A stretch of DNA of 32,071 nucleotides, from NCBI GenBank assembly GCA_021733945.1, contig JAIPJX010000047.1, positions 1 to 32,071 on the forward strand. Reading direction: 5' to 3'. Both the position numbers and the translations under genes were made by a program. Shown here piece after piece: positions 16,205 to 23,830 of this stretch. Position 1 is the stretch's first letter. Each line of letters begins with the position of its first letter. Source of the DNA: Verrucomicrobiota bacterium (GTDB lineage Bacteria; Verrucomicrobiota; Verrucomicrobiia; Limisphaerales; SIBE01). The notes under the pieces are model-generated. The model was not told where the DNA came from. It did no database searches and was given only the letters and a program-made list of their open reading frames with translations.

Positions 16205-17198
16205 CCTCGCGCTGGCCGCTCTTCTCGAGGCGTGGACCCTGGGAGTGTTGATCCAGGGTGCCTCCGATCCCGCTTCGCTGGAATGGCGCCCCGCGACGTT
16301 CCATGCCTTGGGGATCGCGCTGGGAGCATTCGGATTCCACCTCACCTGGCCTCAGTCCCAGCGCCGGAACCGATTCGCGTTGACCCTGTTCTTCACCGCC
16401 CTCTCCCTCCCGCTGCCGCTGATAGGACTCATACTCATGGGTGCCTTCCGACTCGTGCTCCGCCTGCGCCCCAGGCACATGCGGAACACCCAGTATGTGT
16501 TCGGGGAAAAACCGTTTCTCACCCTGGAAAAGCCCGAGGACTTCCAATTGCAGTCCGTCCGCTCCGTTCTGGAGATTCTCAGCAGCAAGGACGAAAACCT
16601 CCGCCGGACCGCCATCATCGGGTTGCGCTCTGCCGACCCCAAGAAATCACTTCCCCTCCTGCGCAAGGCCATCCAGGACAGCGACGAACAGGTGCGTCTG
16701 CTCGCTCAAACCCAGTTCAACCGGATCCTTGCCAAACTCGAGACCGCCGTCAAACGCATGGAAGCGGGCCTGCCCGACTCCACCCACCGGGCCTCCGATC
16801 TGGTCGTGCTCGCAGAGCATTATCACGAACTGGTCTATCTCGCCGTCAGCAGCCAGGAGACCGAGTCCATCTACCTCGAGCGGGCCACCCAGCTGTTGAC
16901 CGAAGCACTCGACCTCAGCCCCGATCTCACCGCAGCCCGTTTTCTCCTGCTCCGCTGCCAGGTCAAAACCCCCGACATTGCAGGCGCCAAAGCATCCGTG
17001 CAAACCCTCTTGGCCTCGGGGTTCCCTGAGAATTCCCTCCTGCCGTGGATGGCTGAAATCTGTTTCGTCGAACGGGACTGGAACACCTTTCTCAAAACCC
17101 TTCGCAAAATGGATGCTTCGCCATCCTGCGATTCGAGACTCGCCGACCGCCTCGCCTTCTGGCTTCGCCCGGCCAACCGCACGGAGGTGCCAGCGTGA
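16176..17198 (+). CDS. pelE: PelE: inner-membrane TPR/HEAT-like partner protein
   Basis: A 340-residue protein (Pseudomonas PelE: about 330). The first 100 residues hold three or four hydrophobic segments (LLSTLSLALAALLEAWTLGVLI; ALTLFFTALSLPLPLIGLIL). The rest is helical: a HEAT-like part (about 130-190, RRTAIIGLRSADPKKSLPLL) and a TPR-like part (about 205-335, ERATQLLTEALDLSPDLTAA). In Pseudomonas, PelE joins PelD, PelF and PelG in the inner-membrane synthase complex. The gene begins inside the 3' end of pelD and its stop overlaps the pelF start by 4 bases, so the three are translationally coupled. The identification rests more on position and layout than on motifs. Confidence 0.82.
   Translation: MWKNLLSTLSLALAALLEAWTLGVLIQGASDPASLEWRPATFHALGIALGAFGFHLTWPQSQRRNRFALTLFFTALSLPLPLIGLILMGAFRLVLRLRPRHMRNTQYVFGEKPFLTLEKPEDFQLQSVRSVLEILSSKDENLRRTAIIGLRSADPKKSLPLLRKAIQDSDEQVRLLAQTQFNRILAKLETAVKRMEAGLPDSTHRASDLVVLAEHYHELVYLAVSSQETESIYLERATQLLTEALDLSPDLTAARFLLLRCQVKTPDIAGAKASVQTLLASGFPENSLLPWMAEICFVERDWNTFLKTLRKMDASPSCDSRLADRLAFWLRPANRTEVPA
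17183..17188 (+). promoter_or_regulatory. Strong ribosome binding site of pelF
   Basis: GGAGGT lies 6 bases before the GTG at 17195, inside the end of pelE. It fixes the pelF start. It is one of only two strong Shine-Dalgarno sequences noticed in the window. Confidence 0.75.
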
Positions 17199-18745
17199 CC
17201 CCGTCCACCAGCGAACAAGTGGCGGATGTGGCCCTCTTCCTCGAGGGCACCTATCCCTATGTTCTGGGAGGCGTTTCCTCCTGGGTCGACCAGATCATCC
17301 GCGGCCTGCCCGAACTGACCTTCGCGCTCTTTTACCTCGGAAGCGAAAAAAAGCCCGACCAGGAAGTCCAATACTCCCTGCCCTCCAATGTGCTTTCCCT
17401 CTCCGAGGTCTACCTGCACGACCGCATCCCGGAGAAGGATCTGAAGCCCGGACGCCTGCCCGAGCACCTGCGGGCACAGGGATACGAGTGTTGGAGCAAG
17501 TTTTACCTCGCTGAAACCCAGGAGGAACAACTGGCCGCATTCTGGACCATGATCGACGGCCTGGAGGCGATGGAGGGACATATCACCTTCGGGAACCTCA
17601 CCCAGGATCGGGCACCCTGGGAAATCCTCATGGCCGCCTACGAACGGTTTGCGCCGGACGAATCGTTCATCGATTTTTTCTGGACCCTGCGATTCCTCCA
17701 CATGCCGCTGTGGACCCTCTGGAAGGCCCGCACCCTTGTGCCCCGCGCCCGCATCTACCACAGTGTGTCAGCCGGATACGCCGGTTTTCTGGGAGCCATC
17801 AGCGCCCGACGGCACGGGGTCCCCTTCTTGCTCACCGAACACGGGATTTACACCAAGGAACGCATCGCCGAGATCAGCCAGGCGGACTGGATCTACGAAC
17901 AGGAGAATTATCGCGTGACCTTCGCCGAGGGACTGGGCCCGCTCAAACAACTTTGGATCGGGCTCTTCGCGTTCCTTGGCAGAATCGCGTACGAACAGGC
18001 CGGCAGCATCATCACGCTTTACGAGGGAAACGCCCTGACCCAGGTTGAATTCGGTGCCGACCGGGCCCGCATCGAAATCATTCCCAACGGAATCGAACCT
18101 TCGAAATTCGACGGGATCCGCGACCGGATCCTGAGCCGGTGGAACCCGGAACCCGCCATGAAATGCGTTGGTTTTGTCGGGCGCGTGGTGCCGATCAAGG
18201 ACGTAAAAACACTGCTGCGCGCCGCCCGTCTCCTGATCGAACGGCGCGATGACGTTGAGTTCCTGATCGCCGGACCCTATTCGGAGGATCCGGATTACTT
18301 TGAAGAATGCCAGAAAATCGTCCGCCTGCTGCATCTTGAAAACAAGGTGACGTTCCTGGGAAAACAGAAACTGACCGATGTGATTCCCCGCATCGATGTC
18401 ATGGTCCTGACCAGCATCAGCGAGGGACTTCCCCTCGTCGTGCTCGAAGCCATGGCGGCAGGCATTCCCACCGTGGCCACCGATGTGGGGGCGTGCCGCG
18501 AACTCATCTTCGGACGAACCCCGGAGGACAAGGCACTGGGGCGCGCCGGCCGATTGACCAAGATCCTTTCCCCCCAGGAAACGGCCCTGGCACTCGCCAC
18601 CACCCTTGAAAACCCGGACCAATGGCGCAGCATGGGCACCTCGGGTCGATTGCGGGTCGAACAATGTTACACCATGACGCTGATGCTCGACAGTTACCGG
18701 GAACTCTACCGGGAGGCGTCCACAGCGCCCGCCCCGAAATCATGA
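17195..18745 (+). CDS. pelF: PelF: cytosolic GT4 glycosyltransferase, Pel synthase
   Basis: A 516-residue glycosyltransferase of family GT4 with the GT-B fold (Pseudomonas PelF: 507). It begins with the PelF signature EGTYPYVLGGVSSWV (about residues 15-29). The C-terminal half has IPNGIEPSKF, GFVGRVVPIKDVKTLLRA and the E-x7-E nucleotide-sugar motif in SEGLPLVVLEAM (E410, E418). PelF has no membrane segment and uses UDP-activated amino sugars to make the polymer. The GTG start is backed by a strong ribosome site and by the 4-base overlap with pelE. An 85-bp gap precedes pelG. Confidence 0.93.
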   Translation: MTPSTSEQVADVALFLEGTYPYVLGGVSSWVDQIIRGLPELTFALFYLGSEKKPDQEVQYSLPSNVLSLSEVYLHDRIPEKDLKPGRLPEHLRAQGYECWSKFYLAETQEEQLAAFWTMIDGLEAMEGHITFGNLTQDRAPWEILMAAYERFAPDESFIDFFWTLRFLHMPLWTLWKARTLVPRARIYHSVSAGYAGFLGAISARRHGVPFLLTEHGIYTKERIAEISQADWIYEQENYRVTFAEGLGPLKQLWIGLFAFLGRIAYEQAGSIITLYEGNALTQVEFGADRARIEIIPNGIEPSKFDGIRDRILSRWNPEPAMKCVGFVGRVVPIKDVKTLLRAARLLIERRDDVEFLIAGPYSEDPDYFEECQKIVRLLHLENKVTFLGKQKLTDVIPRIDVMVLTSISEGLPLVVLEAMAAGIPTVATDVGACRELIFGRTPEDKALGRAGRLTKILSPQETALALATTLENPDQWRSMGTSGRLRVEQCYTMTLMLDSYRELYREASTAPAPKS

Positions 18746-18830
18746 CACTCGAAAGACCAACCGACGCAGCCCGCCGGAGCGCGCGGACGCGGTGCCGGCC
18801 CTCCGGCCCCACCCTTTTCCCGTATTCACC

Positions 18831-20294
18831 ATGGCAGGCATAGGATTTGAACTGAACAAAATCCTTTCACGCCAGGGCTACCTGTCCGTGTTTAAGGCGT
18901 ATGCCTACGCCGGCGTCATTGGAAGCGGGCCCTGGCTGATCGCGGTGATCTCGCTCGGCCTCCTGGGCACGGCCATGAACACCCTCGACATGACGGCGGA
19001 CACCCGTGTCTTCTTCGTCTCCGTCTCGGTGGTTTACGGGTTCACGCTGGTCCTCACAGGCCCCATCCAGGTCGTGCTCACCCGTCATGTGGCCGACCAG
19101 GAGTATGCCGAACGGCGGGACACCATCTTCCCCATTTACATCAAGTGTGTGAGCTGGGTCTCGCTTCTGTTTGCGGTCCTGGGCTCCCTGTTCTTCGGCC
19201 TGCTCGTCCCGGCCCCCCTCCTGTTCAAGGGAGCGGCCGCCCTCCTGACCGCTCTGGTGGCCGCCATCTGGATCAGCGCCATATTTCTATCCGCACTCAA
19301 GAACTATTACGCCGTCCTGATCAGTTTCGCGGTCGGGTGCACCGTCAGCTGCCTGGCCGCCTGGCAATTCGCCATCTCTCTGGGATTGGCCGGTGCCATG
19401 CTGGGCTTCGCCATCGGACACGGCGTTCTGCTCACGATCCTGGCCTCGGTGATCTACAAGGAACTCGGACTCTCCGACGCCAAGGCAGGCCCCCTGCTCG
19501 GCAGCTTTGTCAAATACTGGGACCTGGCGCTGGCGGGATTGTTTTACAACCTGGGAGTCTGGATGGACAAGTTCCTCTACTGGTGGGTCGATCCAAAGGC
19601 CGATGTCGTTGCGGGCATCCTCAGGGCCTCCCCGGTGTTTGACCGCGTGGTCTACTTCTCCTTTCTGACCATCCTGCCCGGAATGGCGGTTTTCCTGCTG
19701 AAACTCGAAACCGAATTCGCAACCCAGAACCTTCAGTTCTGCCAGCACGTGCTCAAGAAGGGCACCCTGAACCAGATCCGCACCATCAAGCACCAGATGG
19801 TCGATTCCCTCAGGGAAGGCATTTTCCTTCTCGTGAAGGTTCAGGGCCTGTTCACGGGCCTCCTGATCCTGGGGGCCGACCGCGTCATGCGCATCCTCGA
19901 ATTGGGTGCCGTGCAGTCCGGCGTGCTCCAGATCTCGTTGATTGGACTGTTCCTGCTCGTGATCTTCCTCGCCCTGCAGACCATTCTCTTCTACCTGGAC
20001 AAACGATTGGATGCCATGCTCTGCTGCATCCTCTTCACCGCGATCAACGGTTCGGTCACGGCGTTGTGCCTCCCGATGGGCGAAAAACTATACGGCGTTG
20101 GATTCCTGGCCGCCGCCGCTTCCGCCGTCATCATGGCCTCCTTCATGGTCAACCATCACCTCAAGGACCTCGAATACGACACCTTTGCCATGCAACCCGT
20201 TTACAGCGGCCCCGAAGCTCCTGACATAACAAACAAACCTTCGGCCTTCCCCTCCTCCGTAGCCAAACCACCTGGTTTCCCCCCGAAAGCCTAG
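18831..20294 (+). CDS. pelG: PelG: Wzx-like inner-membrane Pel transport protein
   Basis: A 487-residue polytopic membrane protein with about 12 hydrophobic segments, of the polysaccharide transporter (MOP/Wzx-like) kind; Pseudomonas PelG has 456 residues. I chose the ATG at 18831 because MAGIGFELNKIL is the usual PelG N-terminus; an in-frame GTG at 18792 would only add a proline-rich leader. Conserved stretches include AYAGVIGSGPWLIAVISLG and FYNLGVWMDKFLYWW. The C-terminal 35 residues are a hydrophilic, proline-rich tail with no membrane segment, longer than I expect for this protein. It is the last gene of the Pel operon; the repeat-filled gap starts right after its stop. Confidence 0.9.
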   Translation: MAGIGFELNKILSRQGYLSVFKAYAYAGVIGSGPWLIAVISLGLLGTAMNTLDMTADTRVFFVSVSVVYGFTLVLTGPIQVVLTRHVADQEYAERRDTIFPIYIKCVSWVSLLFAVLGSLFFGLLVPAPLLFKGAAALLTALVAAIWISAIFLSALKNYYAVLISFAVGCTVSCLAAWQFAISLGLAGAMLGFAIGHGVLLTILASVIYKELGLSDAKAGPLLGSFVKYWDLALAGLFYNLGVWMDKFLYWWVDPKADVVAGILRASPVFDRVVYFSFLTILPGMAVFLLKLETEFATQNLQFCQHVLKKGTLNQIRTIKHQMVDSLREGIFLLVKVQGLFTGLLILGADRVMRILELGAVQSGVLQISLIGLFLLVIFLALQTILFYLDKRLDAMLCCILFTAINGSVTALCLPMGEKLYGVGFLAAAASAVIMASFMVNHHLKDLEYDTFAMQPVYSGPEAPDITNKPSAFPSSVAKPPGFPPKA

Positions 20295-20493
20295 CACTGC
20301 CGGCATACCGGGACGATTCACCGAAGCGCCCCTCCCTTCCGGGAGTCCTCGCCCCACTGCCATTCGTTTAAGAACTGAAATGGCAGGGCGAAGCGTCCCC
20401 GCTGAGCCGCCTGGCCACACCAGATCCACACCCCCACTCGCTCACCGGGACGGTTCGCGCCACCTTTCCCCCTCTCCCATTCCAATCCCGGTA

Positions 20494-20553
20494 GGGCGAA
20501 GCGTCCTCGCTGAGCCGCTCAACCGCTTGTCGGCTCACCGGGACGGATTCGCC
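20494..20553. repeat. C-A hairpin within the repeat cluster
   Basis: The left arm (20494-20516, begins GGCGAAGCG, ends GAGCCG) pairs with the right arm (20531-20553, begins CGGCTCACC, ends TTCGCC) over about 23 positions, with a few mismatches in the middle and a 14-base loop. Both ends of the stem (GGCGAA/TTCGCC and GAGCCG/CGGCTC) are perfect. Confidence 0.6.
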
Positions 20554-20572
20554 ATCTACCCTCCGAATAGCT

Positions 20573-20614
20573 TAAACGAATGGCAGTGGTCCTCGACCCA
20601 CTGCCATTCGTTTA
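20573..20614. repeat. Perfect 17-bp hairpin (B module)
   Basis: TAAACGAATGGCAGTGG (20573-20589) and its exact reverse complement (20598-20614) flank an 8-base loop (TCCTCGAC). The right arm with its preceding TCCTCG is repeated at about 20346-20371, and part of the left arm recurs at 19-29. The lack of a T-run argues against an ordinary terminator. Confidence 0.8.
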
Positions 20615-20766
20615 TCAGTAGTCCTTGGCACTCCAGGCATGCGTGGGACAGCGGGTTCCGCAAGCCCGGCCCGGCCCCGTTTCGGATCGCCATAAAAAGA
20701 CCGGACCAGCCTCCCGGGTCACAACACATTTGCCAACCGCGGAATTCTCCTCTAGCGTGAACCCGG

Positions 20767-22644
20767 ATGTCGATCGCGCCGAAGCTTATGGAAGAAGATA
20801 ATCAAAATCGCAAAACCCTCGAAGAACGCAACAAAATGGGGGATTTGGACCGCATGCGCCATTCGTGCGCGCACGTCATGGCCACGGCGATTCTCAGGCT
20901 CTGGCCCGACGCCCAGTTTGCCGCCGGCCCTCCCGTCGAAAACGGCTTCTACTACGACGTGGATCTCAAGCATCGCATTTCCCCCGAAGACTTCCCGAAA
21001 ATCGAGGAGGAGATGAAGAAGGAGATCAAGGCCAACCACACTTTCGAGCGGATCGAGGTCACGCGCGAACAAGCTCTTGCGGACGCAAAGACCGGCCGGT
21101 TGGGCGGATTGACCGAACGTCCCGACAACCCCAGCGCGTTCAAGATCGGCAACCTCGAGGACATCCCCGAGGGTGAAACCATCACCTACTTCAAGAACGG
21201 CGATTTTGTCGACTTGTGCGCGGGCCCCCACGTGATGCGCACCGGAAACATCGGTGCCTACAAACTGACCAGCGTCGCCAGCGCCTACTACAAGGGAGAC
21301 GAAAAAAACCCGCAGCTCCAACGCATCTACGGCACCGCTTTCAAGAACAAGACCGAGCTTCAGGCCTACTTCACCATGGTCGAAGAAGCCAGGAAACGCG
21401 ATCACCGCAAGATCGGCCAGGAGATGGGGTTGTTCGCGATCGACACCGATTTCGTGGGACCCGGCCTGCCGCTCTGGCTGCCCAGGGGTGCGGCGATCGT
21501 GGAGGAACTCGAGCGTCTGGCCAAGGAGACCGAATTTGCAGCCGGATATGTGCGGGTCAAAACTCCGCACATCGCCAAGGAACGCATGTACCTCACCTCG
21601 GGCCACCTGCCCAAGTTGTATGCCGATTCCATGTTCCCCCCCATGGAACTGTCCGAGTCCGGAGGGGCCGAGGGAACCCCGGAACGGTACTACCTCAAGG
21701 CGATGAACTGCCCTCATCATCACCGGGTATTCGCGGCGGAACCGCACAGCTACCGGGATCTGCCACTGCGGTTTGCCGAATACGGGACCAACTACCGGTA
21801 TGAACAATCCGGGGAGTTGTTCGGTCTCATGCGCGTGCGCTCGCTCAACATGAACGACGCCCACATCTACTGCACCGCCGAACAGTTCGCCGAGGAGTTC
21901 AACGCCGTCAACGAGCTTTACCTCAAGTATTTCAAGATCTTCGGGCTCGAGAAATACGTCATGCGCTTCAGCACCCACGACCCGGCGCGTCTGGGCGAAA
22001 AATACGTCAACGAACCGGAGCTCTGGCTGCAGACGGAAAACATGGTCCGCGATGTTCTCAAAAACAGCGGAATCCATTACATCGAAGTCCCCAACGAAGC
22101 CGCGTTCTATGGTCCGAAGATCGATGTCCAGGTCTGGAGCGCCATCGGCCGTGAATTCACGATTGCCACCAACCAGGTCGATTTCGCGGTTCCCAAAAAA
22201 TTCGGTCTGGTCTACCGGGATCGTGACAATGTGGACAAAACCCCGCTCTGCATCCATCGCGCTCCCCTGGGCACGCACGAACGGTTCATCGGTTTTCTGA
22301 TCGAACATTATGCCGGCAACTTCCCGCTCTGGCTCGCACCGGATCAGGTGCAGGTGCTCACCGTGGGCGACGAACCATCGCTGGTCCAGTATGCCAGGGG
22401 AATTGTCGCCGACCTCAGGGCGGGGATGGTCCGGTGTCAGGGCGATTTCGGGAGCGACAAGATCAACGGGAAAATCCTCCGCGCCGAGCAAGCCAAGGTG
22501 CACACCATGCTGGTCGTCGGCCCCCGCGACATGGAAGCCGGAAACGTCTCGGTCCGATTGCACGGCATGGGCAACGTGGGCGCAAAACCCCACGCCGAGG
22601 TTGTCGCCGACATCCTGGCCGCCATTCGCGAACGACGCAGCTAG
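20767..22644 (+). CDS. thrS: Threonyl-tRNA synthetase lacking the TGS domain
   Basis: A 625-residue class II synthetase that charges tRNA-Thr in the cytosol. The editing domain is intact: HSCAH gives H32 and H36, and CAGPH gives C151 and H155. The catalytic core has MNCPHHH (C315), NDAHIYC (H366) and CIHRAPLGTHERF (H497), matching the zinc ligands C334, H385 and H511 of the E. coli enzyme; the usual MNCPGH is MNCPHHH here. The anticodon-binding domain fills about 525-625. Only about 30 residues precede the editing domain, where E. coli has about 70, including the TGS domain. An in-frame TGA at 20758-20760 shows that no longer N-terminus exists. An ATG at 20788 is an alternative start. No Shine-Dalgarno sequence is seen. 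Confidence 0.95.
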   Translation: MSIAPKLMEEDNQNRKTLEERNKMGDLDRMRHSCAHVMATAILRLWPDAQFAAGPPVENGFYYDVDLKHRISPEDFPKIEEEMKKEIKANHTFERIEVTREQALADAKTGRLGGLTERPDNPSAFKIGNLEDIPEGETITYFKNGDFVDLCAGPHVMRTGNIGAYKLTSVASAYYKGDEKNPQLQRIYGTAFKNKTELQAYFTMVEEARKRDHRKIGQEMGLFAIDTDFVGPGLPLWLPRGAAIVEELERLAKETEFAAGYVRVKTPHIAKERMYLTSGHLPKLYADSMFPPMELSESGGAEGTPERYYLKAMNCPHHHRVFAAEPHSYRDLPLRFAEYGTNYRYEQSGELFGLMRVRSLNMNDAHIYCTAEQFAEEFNAVNELYLKYFKIFGLEKYVMRFSTHDPARLGEKYVNEPELWLQTENMVRDVLKNSGIHYIEVPNEAAFYGPKIDVQVWSAIGREFTIATNQVDFAVPKKFGLVYRDRDNVDKTPLCIHRAPLGTHERFIGFLIEHYAGNFPLWLAPDQVQVLTVGDEPSLVQYARGIVADLRAGMVRCQGDFGSDKINGKILRAEQAKVHTMLVVGPRDMEAGNVSVRLHGMGNVGAKPHAEVVADILAAIRERRS

Positions 22645-22660
22645 AGGATCGAGGGCCGTC

Positions 22661-22690
22661 AGCGCGAATTCTCCCGGGGGAATGCGCGCT
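22661..22690. terminator. Hairpin between convergent thrS and pseudopilin genes
   Basis: AGCGCGAATTC (22661-22671) pairs with GAATGCGCGCT (22680-22690) over 11 positions with one mismatch, and the loop is TCCCGGGG. It sits inside the 62-bp gap between the two stop codons, as a two-way terminator would. No T-run is present. Confidence 0.45.
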
Positions 22691-22706
22691 GCCCATTCGG
22701 CTCCCG

Positions 22707-23594
22707 TTATTGCACGGGACTGGTCGTGTGCTCCCTCAGCCAGAAGAGGTCCGGGTTGTCGGGAGATTTCTCCCAATGCACCAGGATGTCCGAGGACTTG
22801 ACCCGTCGCGCCGTCCGGGGATCCTTCCAGCGTCGACTGTCGACGTGACCGTCCGCAAACGCCTGCACCCCGGAGCCGTCGTGGTGCGAAGCCGGGTAAT
22901 GAAAAAAACCTTCGGTGCCGCTTCCCGGCATGCGCACCACAAACGCGGGAAAACAAATATTCGCCGGGTTCACATCCTGAAACACAAACGTATCCGACGG
23001 CGCCAGCGCCACCAGGTCAGAGCTCTTGAGCAGGATGCGATAGCCCGGAGTGATGTAATCCTCGGCGGACTGCATCCCGGAGGACGTCCCCAAATACCCG
23101 TTCATCGAATAACTCCGGTTCCGCGGTGCCAACTGCCGCCCCGAAAGAGCCGAGCCCCCAAGAACATGCAGTTTCCCGTCGTCGGAGGGGCACCGATACA
23201 CGCCCGCGGAAGTCAGGTACGGTGCAAACAACGCCACTTCCGGATTCAACAACGAGGCGTTGTTGGTGAAAGCCGGCACATTGGGATGTTCCCCGCCAAA
23301 GACCCAGAACGGCCCTCCGCCACTGGTTCCTTCCTCGCCGTTGATCACCAACCGTTCGTCATGGTCCCCGGCATACATCAGCCACGTGAGCCCGAGCTGC
23401 TTCTGGTTGCCCAGGCATTGGGCTCGCAGAGCCCTGCTTTTCGCCTTACCCAGCGCAGGCAGGAGCAGCGATGCCAGGATGGCGATGATGGCTATCACCA
23501 CCAGAAGCTCGATGAGCGTAAACCCGGGCGCTCCCCCGCCCGGCATCCCCCCCGGGCTGCCATGCGCATTCAGTTTCCTACAATCCAACTCCAT
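22707..23594 (-). CDS. Type II secretion-like pseudopilin with H-X9-DG C-terminal motif
   Basis: A 295-residue protein counted from the ATG at 23592-23594. A TTG 42 bases further upstream would extend it, but a good ribosome site fits only the ATG. A prepilin leader ends at GAPG, followed by [22 protein letters not shown], the classic type IV pilin/pseudopilin cleavage site and membrane helix. The rest is a globular domain ending with [13 protein letters not shown], which fits H-X9-DG exactly; this motif marks the large PVC families of prepilin-type N-terminal cleavage proteins. Such proteins occur in dozens of copies per genome and stand alone; their job is mostly unknown. No prepilin peptidase or secretion gene lies nearby. 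An apparent promoter (23677-23704) drives the gene. Confidence 0.85.
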   Translation of the reverse strand: MELDCRKLNAHGSPGGMPGGGAPGFTLIELLVVIAIIAILASLLLPALGKAKSRALRAQCLGNQKQLGLTWLMYAGDHDERLVINGEEGTSGGGPFWVFGGEHPNVPAFTNNASLLNPEVALFAPYLTSAGVYRCPSDDGKLHVLGGSALSGRQLAPRNRSYSMNGYLGTSSGMQSAEDYITPGYRILLKSSDLVALAPSDTFVFQDVNPANICFPAFVVRMPGSGTEGFFHYPASHHDGSGVQAFADGHVDSRRWKDPRTARRVKSSDILVHWEKSPDNPDLFWLREHTTSPVQ

Positions 23595-23604
23595 TGACCC
23601 ATTG

Positions 23605-23612
23605 CCTTCCTC
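23605..23612 (-). promoter_or_regulatory. Ribosome binding site of the pseudopilin gene
   Basis: Read on the minus strand, GAGGAAGG lies 10 bases before the ATG at 23594. It decides the start in favour of this ATG over the upstream TTG at 23636. Confidence 0.65.
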
Positions 23613-23676
23613 TTGCCTGCGTTTCACTCCACTCAACCGGGGTTCCCCCCCGGTGATCCACCGCCCAACGTGGCTT

Positions 23677-23704
23677 ACTATACGACTCCAAACAACGATT
23701 CAAA
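23677..23704 (-). promoter_or_regulatory. Sigma-70-type promoter candidate for the pseudopilin gene
   Basis: On the minus strand, TTGAAA (23699-23704, five of six bases of the -35 consensus) and TATAGT (23677-23682, five of six of the -10 consensus) are 16 bases apart. The transcript would start near 23670 and have a leader of about 75 bases. This is the best promoter match seen in the window. Confidence 0.5.
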
Positions 23705-23830
23705 GGCGCATTTGAAAGCACAGTCCATACCACCAGTTCCGGAAATCCAGAGCCACGCCATCGCCAGGGCACCCGGAGATTTTGGCATTTCTCCATTTTC
23801 AAACCCAATCAACGCACTAGTATTGGGGAC

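Larger units (their letters stand above)
20306..20614. repeat. Cluster of dispersed intergenic repeat modules A, B and C
   Basis: Module A (core ACCGGGACGGTTCGCGCC) occurs at 20441-20461 and 20531-20553, with a worn copy at 20306-20323. Module C (core GGGCGAAGCGTCCTCGCTGA) occurs at 20385-20410 and 20492-20520. Module B (CCACTGCCATTCGTTTA) occurs at about 20355-20371, and again as both arms of the hairpin at 20573-20614. C and A are imperfect inverted copies of each other, so each C-A pair can fold. Further A copies are at 1-18 and 5381-5401. No coding capacity is seen. Confidence 0.75.
20295..20766. other. Gene-free interval between pelG and thrS, filled with palindromic repeats
   Basis: These 472 bases hold no convincing gene. 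From about 20306 to 20614 they consist of repeat modules in direct and inverted order (listed separately). The last 150 bases hold no repeat and must contain the thrS control region. A weak promoter-like pair (TTGCCA at 20730, TAGCGT at 20753, 17 apart) would place the transcript start at or next to the ATG; I do not rely on it. No T-run terminator for the Pel operon was found. Confidence 0.6.

Noticed and set aside
20385-20614. Repeat cluster as a CRISPR array
   Set aside because: The repeats are imperfect, occur in both orientations, have uneven spacing and only two copies per module, and no cas gene is present.
20730-20758. Promoter-like pair before thrS (TTGCCA and TAGCGT, 17 bases apart)
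   Set aside because: The -10 match is poor (three of six), and the predicted transcript would begin at the start codon itself.
20752-22956. Long open frame (734 codons) on the minus strand opposite thrS
   Set aside because: It lies antisense to an unmistakable ThrRS with intact motifs, and its own translation shows no family features. Long antisense frames are expected in GC-rich DNA with this codon bias.
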